DNA of 64,000 nt from Dethiobacter sp. (GTDB lineage: Bacteria; Bacillota; Dethiobacteria; DTU022; UBA8154): contig DYEO01000085.1 in the NCBI GenBank assembly GCA_020725665.1, positions 62,001-126,000 on the forward strand. The letters are read 5' to 3'. The notes beneath the pieces were generated by a model. The model ran no database searches. It saw only the letters and a list, made by a program, of their open reading frames with translations, and was not told where the DNA came from. The first letter of the stretch is position 1, and every line of letters begins with the position of its first letter. The position numbers and the translations under genes were made by a program. Positions 9,158 through 18,273 of this stretch are shown piece after piece.

Positions 9158-9211
9158 TTGCTTGGCCCCGGCAAGGGGTGTTATTAATTGTAGACCCGTA
9201 AGGCATTGTAA

Positions 9212-9234
9212 GGGGCGGTTTTCTGTGCCGCCCC
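9212..9234 (+). repeat. GC-rich palindromic element in the rpsO leader
   Basis: GGGGCGG (9212-9218) pairs with CCGCCCC (9228-9234) around a loop containing TTTCTGTG. It belongs to the same family as 9071-9117. It lies in the leader between the predicted promoter and the rpsO ribosome site, where it could affect rpsO expression. Confidence 0.7.
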
Positions 9235-9267
9235 GCAAACCTTAACATAAACAGGAGGTGAAGGACG

Positions 9268-9537
9268 TTGTCATTAACCAATGAAATTAAAAGCGGCATT
9301 ATCAATGAGCACAAAATCCATACCAGCGATACGGGATCACCGGAAGTGCAGATTGCGATTCTTACAAAAAGAATCAACCAATTAACAGAGCATCTTAAAC
9401 TGCACAAAAAGGATTTCCATTCCCGGCGGGGTTTGCTCAAGATGGTGGGTAAAAGACGGGGGTTGCTCAACTATCTGAAAGATAAAGAGCCGGAAAGGTA
9501 CCGCAGCATTGTCACTAAACTGGGCCTGCGCAAATAA
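9268..9537 (+). CDS. rpsO: 30S ribosomal protein S15
   Basis: An 89-residue S15, a primary 16S rRNA-binding protein of the small subunit. The motif [24 protein letters not shown], the [14 protein letters not shown] loop and the ending [13 protein letters not shown] are typical. Length is normal. It starts at TTG, 7 nt after AGGAGGTG. pnp follows after a short hairpin, the usual rpsO-pnp pairing. Confidence 0.97.
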   Translation: MSLTNEIKSGIINEHKIHTSDTGSPEVQIAILTKRINQLTEHLKLHKKDFHSRRGLLKMVGKRRGLLNYLKDKEPERYRSIVTKLGLRK

Positions 9538-9556
9538 AAATATCTGCAGGTTTAAG

Positions 9557-9577
9557 AGCGGGGGTATCCCCGCTTTT
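9557..9577 (+). terminator. Terminator or attenuator between rpsO and pnp
   Basis: AGCGGGG (9557-9563) pairs with CCCCGCT (9568-9574) and is followed by TTT. The T run is short, so partial read-through into pnp is likely. Confidence 0.6.
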
Positions 9578-9597
9578 CTAAAAAGGGGTGTTGTTAT

Positions 9598-11781
9598 TTG
9601 GAGATTTTTCAAGTGAATATGGGTGGAAAAACACTTACCCTGGAAACGGGTAAAGTTGCCAAACAGGCAAGTGGTGCCGTAGTGGTGCGCTATGGAGATA
9701 CAGCGCTTTTAGCAACGGCAACGGTGTCAGCGGAACCGCGGGAAGGGATTGATTTCTTTCCTTTGACGGTTGACTATGAAGAAAGGCTTTACGCAGTTGG
9801 AAGAATACCGGGAGGTTTTATCCGGAGAGAAGGCCGTCCTTCAGAAAAGGCAGTTCTTGGCGCCCGGCTAACAGACAGGCCTTTGCGACCGTTATTTCCT
9901 GCCGGTTTCCGCAATGCCGTGCATATCGTGATTACAGTACTCTCAGTGGATCAGGATTATATTCCCGAACCGTTGGCAATTATAGGTGCTTCAGCCGCGC
10001 TCTCAATTTCTCCCATTCCTTTTGCCGGGCCGGTGGCAGCCGTGAATGTTGGTCTGATCGACGGTAAACCGGTAATCAACCCCAACGTGGCCCAAAGTGA
10101 AAAGAGCAGGCTCAACCTGATGGTGGCGGGCACGGAAGATGCTATCATGATGGTCGAAGCCGGGGCAAAAGAGATTAGTGAGGATGAAATGCTGGAAGCG
10201 ATTATGGCCGGGCATGAAGAGATCAAAGAAATTGTCCAATTGCAGAAAAAGATGATGGAAGAGATTGGTAAAGAAAAAATGGAGGTTCCCGTTTTTGAGC
10301 CTGATCCGGAAATCGGCAAGGCTGTAGAGATCTTTGCCGATGAGAAGATTAGAAATGCTTTACATACAGGGCTCAAGCAGGACAGGGAGAGTCTCCTGGA
10401 CCAGTTAAAAAAAGAAACGGTGGAACATTTTAACGAGTTATATCCCGATAATCTGCGGGATGTCAAGGTTACGCTGGAAGGATTAATCAAAAAACGCCTG
10501 CGGCAGATGATCCTGGAGGAAAAGGTACGACCCGACGGCCGGGGTTGGCGGGAGATCCGGCCAATTTCCAGTGAAGTGCAGCTCTTCCGGCGCACTCACG
10601 GTTCTTCCCTGTTTACGCGGGGTCAGACCCAGGTTATGAATATCTGTACCCTTGGCGCCCTGAGAGATATGCAGATCCTTGATGGACTGGGCATTGAAGA
10701 ATCGAAAAGGTTTATCCATCATTATAACTTCCCTCCCTACAGTGTTGGTGAAACCGGATTCATGAGGGGACCGGGCAGGAGGGAGATCGGGCACGGTGCC
10801 CTGGCGGAAAGAGCATTGGAACCGGTTATTCCCAATGAAGACATTTTTCCCTATACGATCCGCCTTGTTTCCGAAGTGCTGGAATCCAACGGGTCCACCT
10901 CCATGGGCAGTGTCTGTGCCAGTTCTCTGTCGCTCATGGACGCGGGTGTTCCTATCAAAAAGCCTGTTTCGGGGATTGCCATGGGCTTAATTCAGGAAGA
11001 GGAAAAGTTGGCTATACTCTCCGATATTCAAGGAATGGAAGATTTTCTCGGTGATATGGATTTTAAAGTTGCCGGTACCAGTGATGGGATTACTGCCATG
11101 CAGATGGATACAAAACTTGAGGGACTGTCCCGTCAAATTATGAAGGATGCCATCCTGCAAGCGCGGGAAGGTTATCTTTTTATTTTGGATAAGATGATGG
11201 AAACCATTAAGGAACCAAGGCCCGAGCTGTCACCTTATGCTCCACGCATTATCACCATGCAGATCGACCCGGACAAAATCCGCGATGTAATCGGGCCTGG
11301 TGGTAAGGTAATTAACAGGATTATCGCGGAAACAGGGGCAGAAATTAATGTGGAGAATGATGGAAGGATCTTTATCGTTGCCGTTGACCAGGAAGCGGGA
11401 GCCAAAGCACAGGCTTATATCGAAACTCTTACGGCCGAAGTAGAACCGGGACGAGTTTATGTGGGAAAGGTTACTCGTACGGAAAAATACGGTGCCTTTG
11501 TAGAAGTCCTACCGGGCAAGGAGGGATTGGTGCATATCTCACACCTGGATAATTACCGCGTTAACAATACTGAAGATGTGGTTAGAGTCGGTGACCAGGT
11601 AATGGTGAAGGTACTTGATATTGATGAAAAAGGTCGGATTAACCTCTCTCGTAAGGAAGCTCTTACAGCGGAAAATGCTAAACCGGCCGGGCAGAGTGGG
11701 CATAATAATGCCGGGCCGCCGAAAACAGAACAGTATCCATCATCCTCCAGGCGAAACAAGCGATTTAGCAAGAGGCACTAA
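9598..11781 (+). CDS. pnp: Polynucleotide phosphorylase
   Basis: A 727-residue 3'-5' phosphorolytic exoribonuclease, a trimer and core of the RNA degradation machinery. It carries two RNase PH domains joined by a helical linker. The active-site region is [16 protein letters not shown] in the second domain. A KH domain ([19 protein letters not shown]) and an S1 domain ([17 protein letters not shown]) follow, and a short basic tail ends the protein. The TTG start follows GGGGTG by 7 nt. A terminator overlaps its stop codon. Confidence 0.97.
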   Translation: MEIFQVNMGGKTLTLETGKVAKQASGAVVVRYGDTALLATATVSAEPREGIDFFPLTVDYEERLYAVGRIPGGFIRREGRPSEKAVLGARLTDRPLRPLFPAGFRNAVHIVITVLSVDQDYIPEPLAIIGASAALSISPIPFAGPVAAVNVGLIDGKPVINPNVAQSEKSRLNLMVAGTEDAIMMVEAGAKEISEDEMLEAIMAGHEEIKEIVQLQKKMMEEIGKEKMEVPVFEPDPEIGKAVEIFADEKIRNALHTGLKQDRESLLDQLKKETVEHFNELYPDNLRDVKVTLEGLIKKRLRQMILEEKVRPDGRGWREIRPISSEVQLFRRTHGSSLFTRGQTQVMNICTLGALRDMQILDGLGIEESKRFIHHYNFPPYSVGETGFMRGPGRREIGHGALAERALEPVIPNEDIFPYTIRLVSEVLESNGSTSMGSVCASSLSLMDAGVPIKKPVSGIAMGLIQEEEKLAILSDIQGMEDFLGDMDFKVAGTSDGITAMQMDTKLEGLSRQIMKDAILQAREGYLFILDKMMETIKEPRPELSPYAPRIITMQIDPDKIRDVIGPGGKVINRIIAETGAEINVENDGRIFIVAVDQEAGAKAQAYIETLTAEVEPGRVYVGKVTRTEKYGAFVEVLPGKEGLVHISHLDNYRVNNTEDVVRVGDQVMVKVLDIDEKGRINLSRKEALTAENAKPAGQSGHNNAGPPKTEQYPSSSRRNKRFSKRH

Positions 11782-11798
11782 GCCTCTTATTTTTTTAT
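11770..11798 (+). terminator. Rho-independent terminator of pnp
   Basis: AAGAGGC (11770-11776) and GCCTCTT (11782-11788) form a 7-bp stem with loop ACTAA, followed by ATTTTTTTATT. The hairpin includes the pnp stop codon. Confidence 0.8.
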
Positions 11799-11876
11799 TA
11801 AGGTTTTTTCCAGGTATATCTGTGCGGCAAGGATAATAATAATCAAATAACTAGCTTGAATAGAGGTTCATATAAA

Positions 11877-12563
11877 TTGAAAAAGCCTCTTTTTTTTTGC
11901 ATGACATTTTTGTTCCTTGCTGTAATTATTCTTACTGTTACCGGGGGTGCGAACAGATCTTTACCACCCCGCCCTCTTTATCAAATGGAGGGGGCGGATA
12001 AGACCGTATTGTTTACGTTTAATATTTTATGGGATGTGGAAGAAGAACTGGAGGCAGTACTTACTTACCTGCAGGCACACAAGATTGAAGCCGTTTTTTT
12101 TGTCACTGGTGAATGGGTTAAAATGTTTCCGGAGTCAGCGATCAAGATCCTGGAGCACGAACAGCATTTAGGGAACCGCTCGGTTTCACACCGCAGGCTA
12201 ATCCTGCTGACGGAAGAGGAGATTGCTGCCGAAATCAAGGGGTTTAACCAGATTTGCCAAGAGATGCCGGGTTACGCATATACTCCTTCATTTTTTCGTC
12301 CTCCCCATGGCGAATACAACAGCAGGATTGTCCGCCTGGCAAAGGAGGCGGATTGCCTTACCCTGTTGTGGAGTATTAATGCCCGGACCATGACGGATCA
12401 GCAACCCGCCTTTATCATCAACCACCTGGAAGAACGTCTTCACCCGGGAGCTATTATTCTTTTTCACCTTTCTCCCGGTGTTGCCCGTTCACTGCCTCTA
12501 CTGGTCGATTTTCTGACCTGGAAAGGGTATACTATAGGTTCTCCGCGACAATTACTAAGGTGA
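11877..12563 (+). CDS. Degenerate polysaccharide deacetylase-fold protein
   Basis: A protein of about 228 residues with one N-terminal membrane anchor (FFCMTFLFLAVIILTV) and a NodB-type domain outside the membrane. The active site looks lost. The usual TFDDG is TFNILWD, the first histidine of the H-x-x-x-H motif is Arg (NRSVSH), and only RPPHGEY and the late ILFH remain recognisable. It probably does not deacetylate and may bind glycans. It lies directly before ylxY and likely arose as a paralogue of it. The TTG at 11877 is chosen because GAGG lies 10 nt upstream; a TTG at 11856 in the same frame has no ribosome site. Confidence 0.75.
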   Translation: MKKPLFFCMTFLFLAVIILTVTGGANRSLPPRPLYQMEGADKTVLFTFNILWDVEEELEAVLTYLQAHKIEAVFFVTGEWVKMFPESAIKILEHEQHLGNRSVSHRRLILLTEEEIAAEIKGFNQICQEMPGYAYTPSFFRPPHGEYNSRIVRLAKEADCLTLLWSINARTMTDQQPAFIINHLEERLHPGAIILFHLSPGVARSLPLLVDFLTWKGYTIGSPRQLLR

Positions 12564-12572
12564 GGTGCTGTT

Positions 12573-13595
12573 ATGTTTGTTATCTTGTTTAACATGAACA
12601 GAATACGCAATCGCAGGATCATAATAGGCCTTGTCCTAACAGCTGTTTTAGTGTTATTGCTTGTCTACTGCTTGCCGCTGTGTGAACGGATCAGGGATGA
12701 TGTCTATTTTCTGGGCCGCAATATGCGGGGTTATTCCCCAAAACAAATCGAGGAGATGCTTGTAGCCCGGTTTGCCGAATGGCAGCAAGACCCTGTGGAG
12801 GCCCATTATATTCAGGAGAGGCAGGTTGTTGTCCCTGAACTGTTGGGCTACAGGGTAAATATTGAAGAAACCCGGAACAGGATTCTCACTGCTTCTCCCG
12901 GTGAATCTATTGCTCCTGTTTTAGAAACCGTATACCCGGAGGTCGTTATGGCTGATTACCCTGCAGCATTTATCGAACGAGGCAACCCCCGTAAAAATGA
13001 AGTTGCTTTAATGATTAATGTGGCCTGGGGTTCGGAATTTCTGCAGCCTATGCTTGAAGTGCTTGCTGCAGAAAATGCCTGGGGCACCTTTTTCGTGGTA
13101 GGGCGATGGGCACAGGAGCATGGGCCCCTGATCCAGGAAATTGCTTCCCGTGGACACGAACTGGCCAATCACGGCCATACAGATGCCCTGGTTTACACAA
13201 AACTGACTCCGGAAGAGATGGAAAACGGGTTAATAGAAGTGAACATGTTAATAGAGGAGCTTACGGGCAGAAAACCAAAATATTTTACCCCGCACAAAGG
13301 GGAGTACAACCAATTACTTTTGGAAGTGGTTTCACGCGTGGGCATGCGTACCGTCCTGTGGACGGTTGATACAGTGGATTGGCAAAAACCCGGGGTGGAA
13401 AAGATGAAAAATAAAATACTGCAAAAACTTACAGCAGGAGGAATTATTTTAATGCATCCCACGGCTGATACGGTAATATTTCTGCAGGAAACAATCCCCC
13501 TGATTAAACAAAAAGGTTTTGCCGTCGTTACTGTCGATGATCTCCTCTCACCGGAGCGACATCCTGTACTTTTCGAGTTAAGTGTTGCCCGATGA
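12573..13595 (+). CDS. ylxY: Sporulation-type polysaccharide deacetylase-like protein YlxY
   Basis: A 340-residue membrane-anchored protein with a short cytoplasmic N-terminus, one membrane helix (IIIGLVLTAVLVLLLVYCL) and a NodB-fold domain. It matches Bacillus YlxY in position after pnp and in the segments MINVAWGSEFL, GHELANHGHTD, FTPHKGEYN and TVDTVDWQKP. YlxY proteins have lost the first catalytic aspartate (INVAWG in place of TFDDG), so activity is doubtful. The role is thought to be in sporulation or germination. The ATG follows GAGGTG. The VanW gene overlaps its stop by 4 bp, so the three genes look like an operon. Confidence 0.88.
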   Translation: MFVILFNMNRIRNRRIIIGLVLTAVLVLLLVYCLPLCERIRDDVYFLGRNMRGYSPKQIEEMLVARFAEWQQDPVEAHYIQERQVVVPELLGYRVNIEETRNRILTASPGESIAPVLETVYPEVVMADYPAAFIERGNPRKNEVALMINVAWGSEFLQPMLEVLAAENAWGTFFVVGRWAQEHGPLIQEIASRGHELANHGHTDALVYTKLTPEEMENGLIEVNMLIEELTGRKPKYFTPHKGEYNQLLLEVVSRVGMRTVLWTVDTVDWQKPGVEKMKNKILQKLTAGGIILMHPTADTVIFLQETIPLIKQKGFAVVTVDDLLSPERHPVLFELSVAR

Positions 13596-14431
13596 AAAAA
13601 ATAATTGTTTTACCTATGAAGGGTACTGTATTATTATTATTTGCTGTAATTCTAATTATCAGTACCTTTGCCCTGAATATCCGGAATACGTATAACCGAC
13701 TGCAGTACGGTGTTCCCCAGGGCGTTTACCTGGGAGAAATACTCATGGAAAAAAAGCTGCAGGCGGAAGTTACAGCTATCGTGGAAAAAGAAAGCTTGAT
13801 TTTTCTGAAGCGACCTCGCAATGCTTTTCTTGATCCCCTTACCGGCCAATTGATCAGGGAGGTTTATGGAGAGAAGATCGATGTCCGGGCTACGGTGGAT
13901 ATGATTATGCACGGAACACCAAACACTGTTTACAGTCCTGTTATTATACCCCTGGAACCGGAAATTACTGTAGATATATACAGAAATATAACGGAACGGA
14001 AGGGTTCTTTCGCGACCTGGTATGGAAACGGGGGAAGGGCGGAAAACATCAAGCTGGCTGCAGCTTCGATCAATAATTATCTTCTTGCCCCCGGGGAAAT
14101 ATTTTCTTTTAACCAGGTTACGGGACATAGCAAACCGGGCAGGGGATACCAGCTCGCGCCCATAATTGTGGGTAATACGGTTATCCCCGGTTACGGGGGT
14201 GGGGTATGTCAGGTTTCCACGACCCTCTACAATGCCGTCCTGTTTGCAGATCTTGAAGTAGTGGAACGGTTCCCACACAGCCGGCCGGTAGGTTATGTGC
14301 CCATCGGCAGGGATGCCACCGTTTCCGACCACCTCGATTTTAAATTCCGCAATAATACCAACAAACATATTCTGATCAAAGGAGCGGGTGGAGGCTATTG
14401 TGTTTATTTTGAAATCTGGAGCAGCCCGTAA
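13592..14431 (+). CDS. VanW family protein (short form)
   Basis: A 279-residue protein with an N-terminal membrane helix (VLLLFAVILIISTFAL) and a VanW domain in the C-terminal half. The VanW core is clear: FSFNQVTGHSKPGRGYQ, APIIVGN, GYGGGVCQVSTTLYNA and a later DATVSDHLDFKFRN. The family is named for a vancomycin-resistance accessory gene. Its biochemical role is unknown, but it is common in spore formers. The ATG overlaps the ylxY stop (ATGA), which suggests translational coupling. Confidence 0.85.
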   Translation: MKKIIVLPMKGTVLLLFAVILIISTFALNIRNTYNRLQYGVPQGVYLGEILMEKKLQAEVTAIVEKESLIFLKRPRNAFLDPLTGQLIREVYGEKIDVRATVDMIMHGTPNTVYSPVIIPLEPEITVDIYRNITERKGSFATWYGNGGRAENIKLAAASINNYLLAPGEIFSFNQVTGHSKPGRGYQLAPIIVGNTVIPGYGGGVCQVSTTLYNAVLFADLEVVERFPHSRPVGYVPIGRDATVSDHLDFKFRNNTNKHILIKGAGGGYCVYFEIWSSP

Positions 14432-14437
14432 TTGTAG

Positions 14438-14459
14438 GGGCGGGTCTCCGTGCCCGCCC
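14438..14459 (+). repeat. GC-rich palindromic element after the VanW gene
   Basis: GGGCGGG (14438-14444) and CCCGCCC (14453-14459) form a perfect 7-bp stem around TCTCCGTG. It starts 7 nt after the stop codon and belongs to the same family as the elements behind ribF. Confidence 0.7.
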
Positions 14460-14507
14460 GCCAGGGGAGGCGAATGTAGGTCCGCTGCCACACTCGATCA
14501 ATATCTC

Positions 14508-14536
14508 TTGACAGGAAAATAAAAGGGTCATAAACT
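14508..14536 (+). promoter_or_regulatory. Predicted sigma-A promoter of dut
   Basis: A consensus TTGACA (14508-14513) and TAAACT (14531-14536) with 17-nt spacing, 35 nt before dut. Confidence 0.5.
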
Positions 14537-14570
14537 GGGGTAAAATGATCGGATGAAAGGTGAATAGTGG

Positions 14571-15026
14571 ATGAGCGCGAATGTAAAAGTTTTGGTCAAA
14601 AAAATGTCTCACGCCCGGGATCTGCCCCTTCCAAACTATATGAGTGAGCAGGCTGCGGGGATGGATCTCTGTGCCGCAGTCGTGGAGGATGTTCTGCTGC
14701 AGCCCGGAGAATACAAACTTGTTCCCACCGGGATAGCCCTGGCTATTCCTTCAGGCTATGAAGGGCAGGTAAGACCTCGCAGTGGGCTGGCACTCAGACA
14801 CGGTATAACACTCCTGAACACGCCGGGGACCATCGATGCTGACTATCGCGGTGAGATTAAGGTAATCCTGGTCAATTTTGGGAATAAAGCATGTTTGCTG
14901 AAAAGGGGAGAACGGGTGGCGCAGCTTGTTATTCAAGCCGTGAGCAAAGCTGCTTTAGAGGAAGTAGACAAGCTCCCGGTAACCTTTAGAGGGGAAGGCG
15001 GCTTTGGTCATACGGACCTGCTTTGA
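14571..15026 (+). CDS. dut: Deoxyuridine 5'-triphosphate nucleotidohydrolase
   Basis: A 151-residue trimeric dUTPase that hydrolyses dUTP to dUMP, keeping uracil out of DNA and supplying dTMP synthesis. The five motifs are visible: AAGMDLCAA, RPRSGLALRHGI, NTPGTIDADYRGEI, RVAQLVI and the C-terminal arm RGEGGFGHTD that closes over the active site. Length is normal. It has its own predicted promoter and appears monocistronic. Confidence 0.96.
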   Translation: MSANVKVLVKKMSHARDLPLPNYMSEQAAGMDLCAAVVEDVLLQPGEYKLVPTGIALAIPSGYEGQVRPRSGLALRHGITLLNTPGTIDADYRGEIKVILVNFGNKACLLKRGERVAQLVIQAVSKAALEEVDKLPVTFRGEGGFGHTDLL

Positions 15027-15127
15027 TGTGAATTATACCTGTTACTGGAAAACGTGGAATGTATAGAAGAAAAGCAGCAGGAAATAATAAAATTACTTGC
15101 TAACAAATATTCCAGGAGGTTTAAATC

Positions 15128-15619
15128 ATGTCAAAAGCGGTAATCGGGGTATTTAGCCACGAAGACAGGGCAAAAGAGGCGATCAACGATCTTAAGTCCC
15201 AGGGATTTGGCGATAGGGAAATTTCATTGATTGCTAAGGATAAACAGGGTGAAGGTGGAGAAAGGGACAGAGGCGATCGTTTTACCATGGAACGCCAGGA
15301 TCTCAGTGAAGGAGTAATAAGCGGGGGAGCCCTGGGTGGTATTGCCGGTATCCTCGCCGGAGCTGGGGCATTGCTTATACCGGGTGTAGGCCCCATCATT
15401 GCTGCCGGTCCGCTGGCGGCTTTTCTTACCGGGGTAGTGGGGGGCGGCATTGTGGGGGGCCTTGTGGATTACGGCATCCCGGAGGAAAGAGGCCGTTACT
15501 TTGAAAACAGGGTAAAACAGGGAGATATCCTCGTGACCATTAAGGTTGAAGATAACGAAGTGGATAAGGTAACATCCCTGCTGAAAAGGTACGGGGCGGA
15601 GGATGTGGAGAGTCACTAA
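15128..15619 (+). CDS. General stress protein 17M-like, glycine-rich membrane-interacting protein
   Basis: A 163-residue protein. Its N-terminal domain (VIGVFSHEDRAKEAINDLKSQGF) resembles the general stress protein 17M (YflT) family. The middle holds a long Gly/Ala-rich hydrophobic stretch (about residues 60-115) that could insert into a membrane. The C-terminus (GDILVTIKVEDNEVDKVTSLLKRYGAEDVE) looks like a small ferredoxin-like fold. AGGAGG lies 7 nt before the ATG. A strong terminator follows, so it is likely a single-gene unit. Biochemical function is unknown. Confidence 0.75.
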   Translation: MSKAVIGVFSHEDRAKEAINDLKSQGFGDREISLIAKDKQGEGGERDRGDRFTMERQDLSEGVISGGALGGIAGILAGAGALLIPGVGPIIAAGPLAAFLTGVVGGGIVGGLVDYGIPEERGRYFENRVKQGDILVTIKVEDNEVDKVTSLLKRYGAEDVESH

Positions 15620-15641
15620 ATTCTCCCCGAAATAGTAACTG

Positions 15642-15670
15642 AACGCGCCTTCACAGGCGCGTTTTTATTT
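15642..15670 (+). terminator. Rho-independent terminator
   Basis: AACGCGCCT (15642-15650) and AGGCGCGTT (15655-15663) form a perfect 9-bp stem with loop TCAC, followed by TTTATTT. Confidence 0.9.
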
Positions 15671-15672
15671 TG

Positions 15673-15701
15673 CACACTGAAAGCCTACTGTTCATAATAT
15701 G
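15673..15701 (+). promoter_or_regulatory. Possible sigma-K type promoter of dpaA
   Basis: CACA (15673-15676) and CATAATATG (15693-15701) are 16 nt apart. They resemble the mother-cell sigma-K pattern (AC in the -35 region, CATANNNTA in the -10 region) except for the last base. dpaAB (spoVF) is expressed late in the mother cell in Bacillus, which fits. The motif is short, so confidence is limited. Confidence 0.35.
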
Positions 15702-15750
15702 TTACATAAATAGATATGAACCATGTAAAGTTGAGAAAGGGTGGTATTAA

Positions 15751-16671
15751 TTGGAACTTTCCCTTAAAGGACTGAATATTCTTATAATTGGTGGTGATAG
15801 AAGAGAACTGGAACTATATTACCATTTACGTGAAAGGGGCGCACAGGTTTACATGTACGGATTTGGCAGTGAAGCTCCTTTTAGCAAAAAATACCTGGTC
15901 CGGGATCTTGCTTTGGAGCTTCAGCGCGCACATGTGATCATAACTCCGCTTAATGGTATTGAAGAGGACGGCCTTATCTACACCCCGCTTTTTGATGGAA
16001 AAGTAAGAGTGAACGATCCTGTGTTTCGGGAGGGAATTCAGAACGGGACCCTTTTTATCGCAGGTTATGTTAACCCAAAGATTAAAAAATTTCTTCAGCA
16101 AAAAGAAGTGATTGTCTATGAAACAAGGGAAATGGATGAGATCTCCATACTCAATGCTATTCCCACGGCGGAAGGTGCTATCCAGGTTGCAATGCAGAAC
16201 ACGGAAATCACGATCCACAACAGCCATTGCCTTGTCCTGGGTTATGGCCGTTGCGGCAGGGTGCTGGCAGAAACATTGAAAGGTCTCGGAGCGACCGTTT
16301 CCGTAGCTGCCCGTCGGAGCGAAGTCCTGGCCTGGATACTGGCTTCCCGGATGAATCCCCTTCCGTTACATGAACTAGCCGGGGGGGTACATAAGGCTGA
16401 TATCATTTTTAATACTATCCCTGCTGTGGTCGTTGACAGGGAAGTTCTATGCAATGTAAAAAAGGAAACGTTAATTATCGATCTTGCTACTTATCCGGGA
16501 GGCATCGATTTTGTTGCAGCGAAACGGATGGGTATTAAAACGATAGTTCTGCCCGGCTTGCCGGGAAAGGTGGCTCCCAAAACAGCGGGGAAGATACTCT
16601 GCCAGGTTTATCCTGCGTTGATTGTTTCTGCATTGAAAGGGGGGAAGAGTCTTGAATTTACAAAGGATTAA
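15751..16671 (+). CDS. dpaA: Dipicolinate synthase subunit A
   Basis: A 306-residue Rossmann-fold subunit of the enzyme that oxidises dihydrodipicolinate to dipicolinic acid, which fills the spore core. The N-terminal GLNILIIGGDRRELELYYHLRERGA and the second nucleotide-binding loop LVLGYGRCGRVLAETLKGLGA are typical of SpoVFA. The mother cell is the expected site of action. It starts at TTG after GAAAGGGTGG. It overlaps dpaB by 20 bp, showing tight coupling of the two subunits. Confidence 0.94.
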   Translation: MELSLKGLNILIIGGDRRELELYYHLRERGAQVYMYGFGSEAPFSKKYLVRDLALELQRAHVIITPLNGIEEDGLIYTPLFDGKVRVNDPVFREGIQNGTLFIAGYVNPKIKKFLQQKEVIVYETREMDEISILNAIPTAEGAIQVAMQNTEITIHNSHCLVLGYGRCGRVLAETLKGLGATVSVAARRSEVLAWILASRMNPLPLHELAGGVHKADIIFNTIPAVVVDREVLCNVKKETLIIDLATYPGGIDFVAAKRMGIKTIVLPGLPGKVAPKTAGKILCQVYPALIVSALKGGKSLEFTKD

Positions 16672-17245
16672 AATTGGGTTTGCCCTAACCGGCTCCCACT
16701 GCACAATTGCCACAGTAATCCAGCAGATTGGTAAACTAATCGCTGCCGGTGCACAGGTTACCCCGGTGGTTTCCCCGACAGTGGAAAGAGAAAATACTCG
16801 TTTCGGCAGAGCAGAGGAAGTAATGGAAAAACTGGCTACGTTGACGGGAAATAAGCCGATAAGGAGTATTGTAGAGGCTGAACATGTGGGGCCGGGAAAG
16901 CTTTTTGATCTGCTAATCGTTGCTCCCTGTACAGGAAACACGCTTGCCAAACTGGCAAACGGCATAACCGATACGGCGGTTCTTATGGCAGTGAAGGCCC
17001 ATTTACGTAACCAGCGCCCCGTTTTATTGGCTATCGCCACCAATGACGGGCTAGGGCTTAATGCAAAAAACATTGGCGTTTTGTTGGCTACCAGGCATAT
17101 TTACCTTGTGCCGTTTGGGCAGGACGATCCGTCAGAAAAACCAAATTCTCTTGTGGCCAGGATGGAGTTTATCTTGCCTGCGGCGGTTGAGGCGCTGCAA
17201 GGAAAACAAATACAACCTCTTTTAATGGCTTACAAGCGGGATTAG
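16652..17245 (+). CDS. dpaB: Dipicolinate synthase subunit B (flavoprotein)
   Basis: A 197-residue flavoprotein-fold subunit of dipicolinate synthase that works with DpaA in the sporulating mother cell. The N-terminal IGFALTGSHCTIATV and the VAPCTGNTLAKLANGITDTAVLMAVKAHLRN region are diagnostic for SpoVFB and show the Dfp/flavoprotein fold. The TTG start lies inside dpaA, after GGGGGAAGAG. In Bacillus asd and dapG follow dpaB; here the next gene is dapA, with its own promoter. Confidence 0.94.
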   Translation: MNLQRIKIGFALTGSHCTIATVIQQIGKLIAAGAQVTPVVSPTVERENTRFGRAEEVMEKLATLTGNKPIRSIVEAEHVGPGKLFDLLIVAPCTGNTLAKLANGITDTAVLMAVKAHLRNQRPVLLAIATNDGLGLNAKNIGVLLATRHIYLVPFGQDDPSEKPNSLVARMEFILPAAVEALQGKQIQPLLMAYKRD

Positions 17246-17275
17246 GGTAAAAGTGTTGCTTAATTTTACGTTTAT

Positions 17276-17304
17276 TTGAAAATGCTTCCGTCTTTTGTTA
17301 TAAT
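17276..17304 (+). promoter_or_regulatory. Predicted sigma-A promoter of dapA
   Basis: TTGAAA (17276-17281) and a perfect TATAAT (17299-17304) with 17-nt spacing, 34 nt before the dapA start. Confidence 0.75.
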
Positions 17305-17337
17305 AAATCATCTTAGAGGTAAAGGAGGTTGATCATC

Positions 17338-18225
17338 TTGAAGAATCCATTTGGTTCCCTGATTACAGCCATGATTACGCCGTTTGACGGTAATTTAAAG
17401 GTTGACTATGATAAGGTCTCCGAGATTGCCCTCTTTCTTCTGGATAAAGCCTCCGAGGGATTGGTGGTATCAGGAACAACCGGGGAGTCACCTTCTCTTA
17501 CAGCGGAGGAAAAAATAAATATTTTTCGTACTGTTGTGGAAGCAGTGGGGGGAAAAATTAAAGTGATTGCCGGCACCGGGGGCAACTCAACCCGTGAAGC
17601 GTTAGAGATGAGCTGCCGGGCTGAAGAAACAGGGGTTGACGGGCTTATGCTGGTTACCCCTTATTATAACAAGCCTCCCCAGGAGGGACTATACCGCCAT
17701 TTCAAAAGCGTGGCAGAGGCTGTCTCTCTGCCGGTGATGCTTTATAATGTGCCCGGCAGGACGGGAGTAAATATGACGGCCGAAACTTGCCTCAGGCTGG
17801 CCGAGATCGACAATATCGTTGCTGTCAAGGAGGCAAGCGGGAACATTGAGCAGATTACGCATATATGTGCCGGCGCACCTCCTGGTTTTGCGGTCTACAG
17901 TGGAGATGACATCATGACGCTGCCCATTTTAAGCGTTGGCGGTGTCGGCGTGGTCAGTATCGCTTCACATCTTGCAGGCCCAAAAATTAAAGAGATGATC
18001 GATGCATTTTTTACCGGAAAAGTAGATGATGCCGTTAAAATTCACCAATTTCTTGCTCCTCTCTTTAATGCCCTTTTCATGACCACAAATCCTGTACCTC
18101 TTAAAGAAGCATTGCGCCTGATGGAAATTGACAGCGGCAACCTTCGCCTGCCCCTTTCTTCCCTACCCCCGGAAATGTCAAAGAATCTGGCGGCATTACT
18201 CGTTAAATATGGACTCCTGACATAA
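17338..18225 (+). CDS. dapA: 4-hydroxy-tetrahydrodipicolinate synthase
   Basis: A protein of about 295 residues with a TIM-barrel fold that condenses pyruvate and aspartate semialdehyde. This is the entry to lysine, diaminopimelate and dipicolinate synthesis. Visible features are VSGTTGESPSLTAEE, YNVPGRTG with the catalytic Tyr, and VAVKEASGN with the Schiff-base Lys. The TTG at 17338 (MKNPFGSLITAMITPF) is chosen because AAAGGAGG lies 9 nt upstream; the in-frame TTG at 17329 is too close to it. Its place behind dpaAB links the pathway to spore dipicolinate. Confidence 0.95.
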   Translation: MKNPFGSLITAMITPFDGNLKVDYDKVSEIALFLLDKASEGLVVSGTTGESPSLTAEEKINIFRTVVEAVGGKIKVIAGTGGNSTREALEMSCRAEETGVDGLMLVTPYYNKPPQEGLYRHFKSVAEAVSLPVMLYNVPGRTGVNMTAETCLRLAEIDNIVAVKEASGNIEQITHICAGAPPGFAVYSGDDIMTLPILSVGGVGVVSIASHLAGPKIKEMIDAFFTGKVDDAVKIHQFLAPLFNALFMTTNPVPLKEALRLMEIDSGNLRLPLSSLPPEMSKNLAALLVKYGLLT

Positions 18226-18273
18226 ATAAAGTCCTGCTGGACAGGTGTATAATATGAATGGAAAATAAGACCC

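Noticed and set aside
13652..14491. 279-codon minus-strand ORF opposite the VanW gene
   Set aside because: The plus strand encodes a clear VanW domain and membrane anchor; the minus frame has no recognisable motif.
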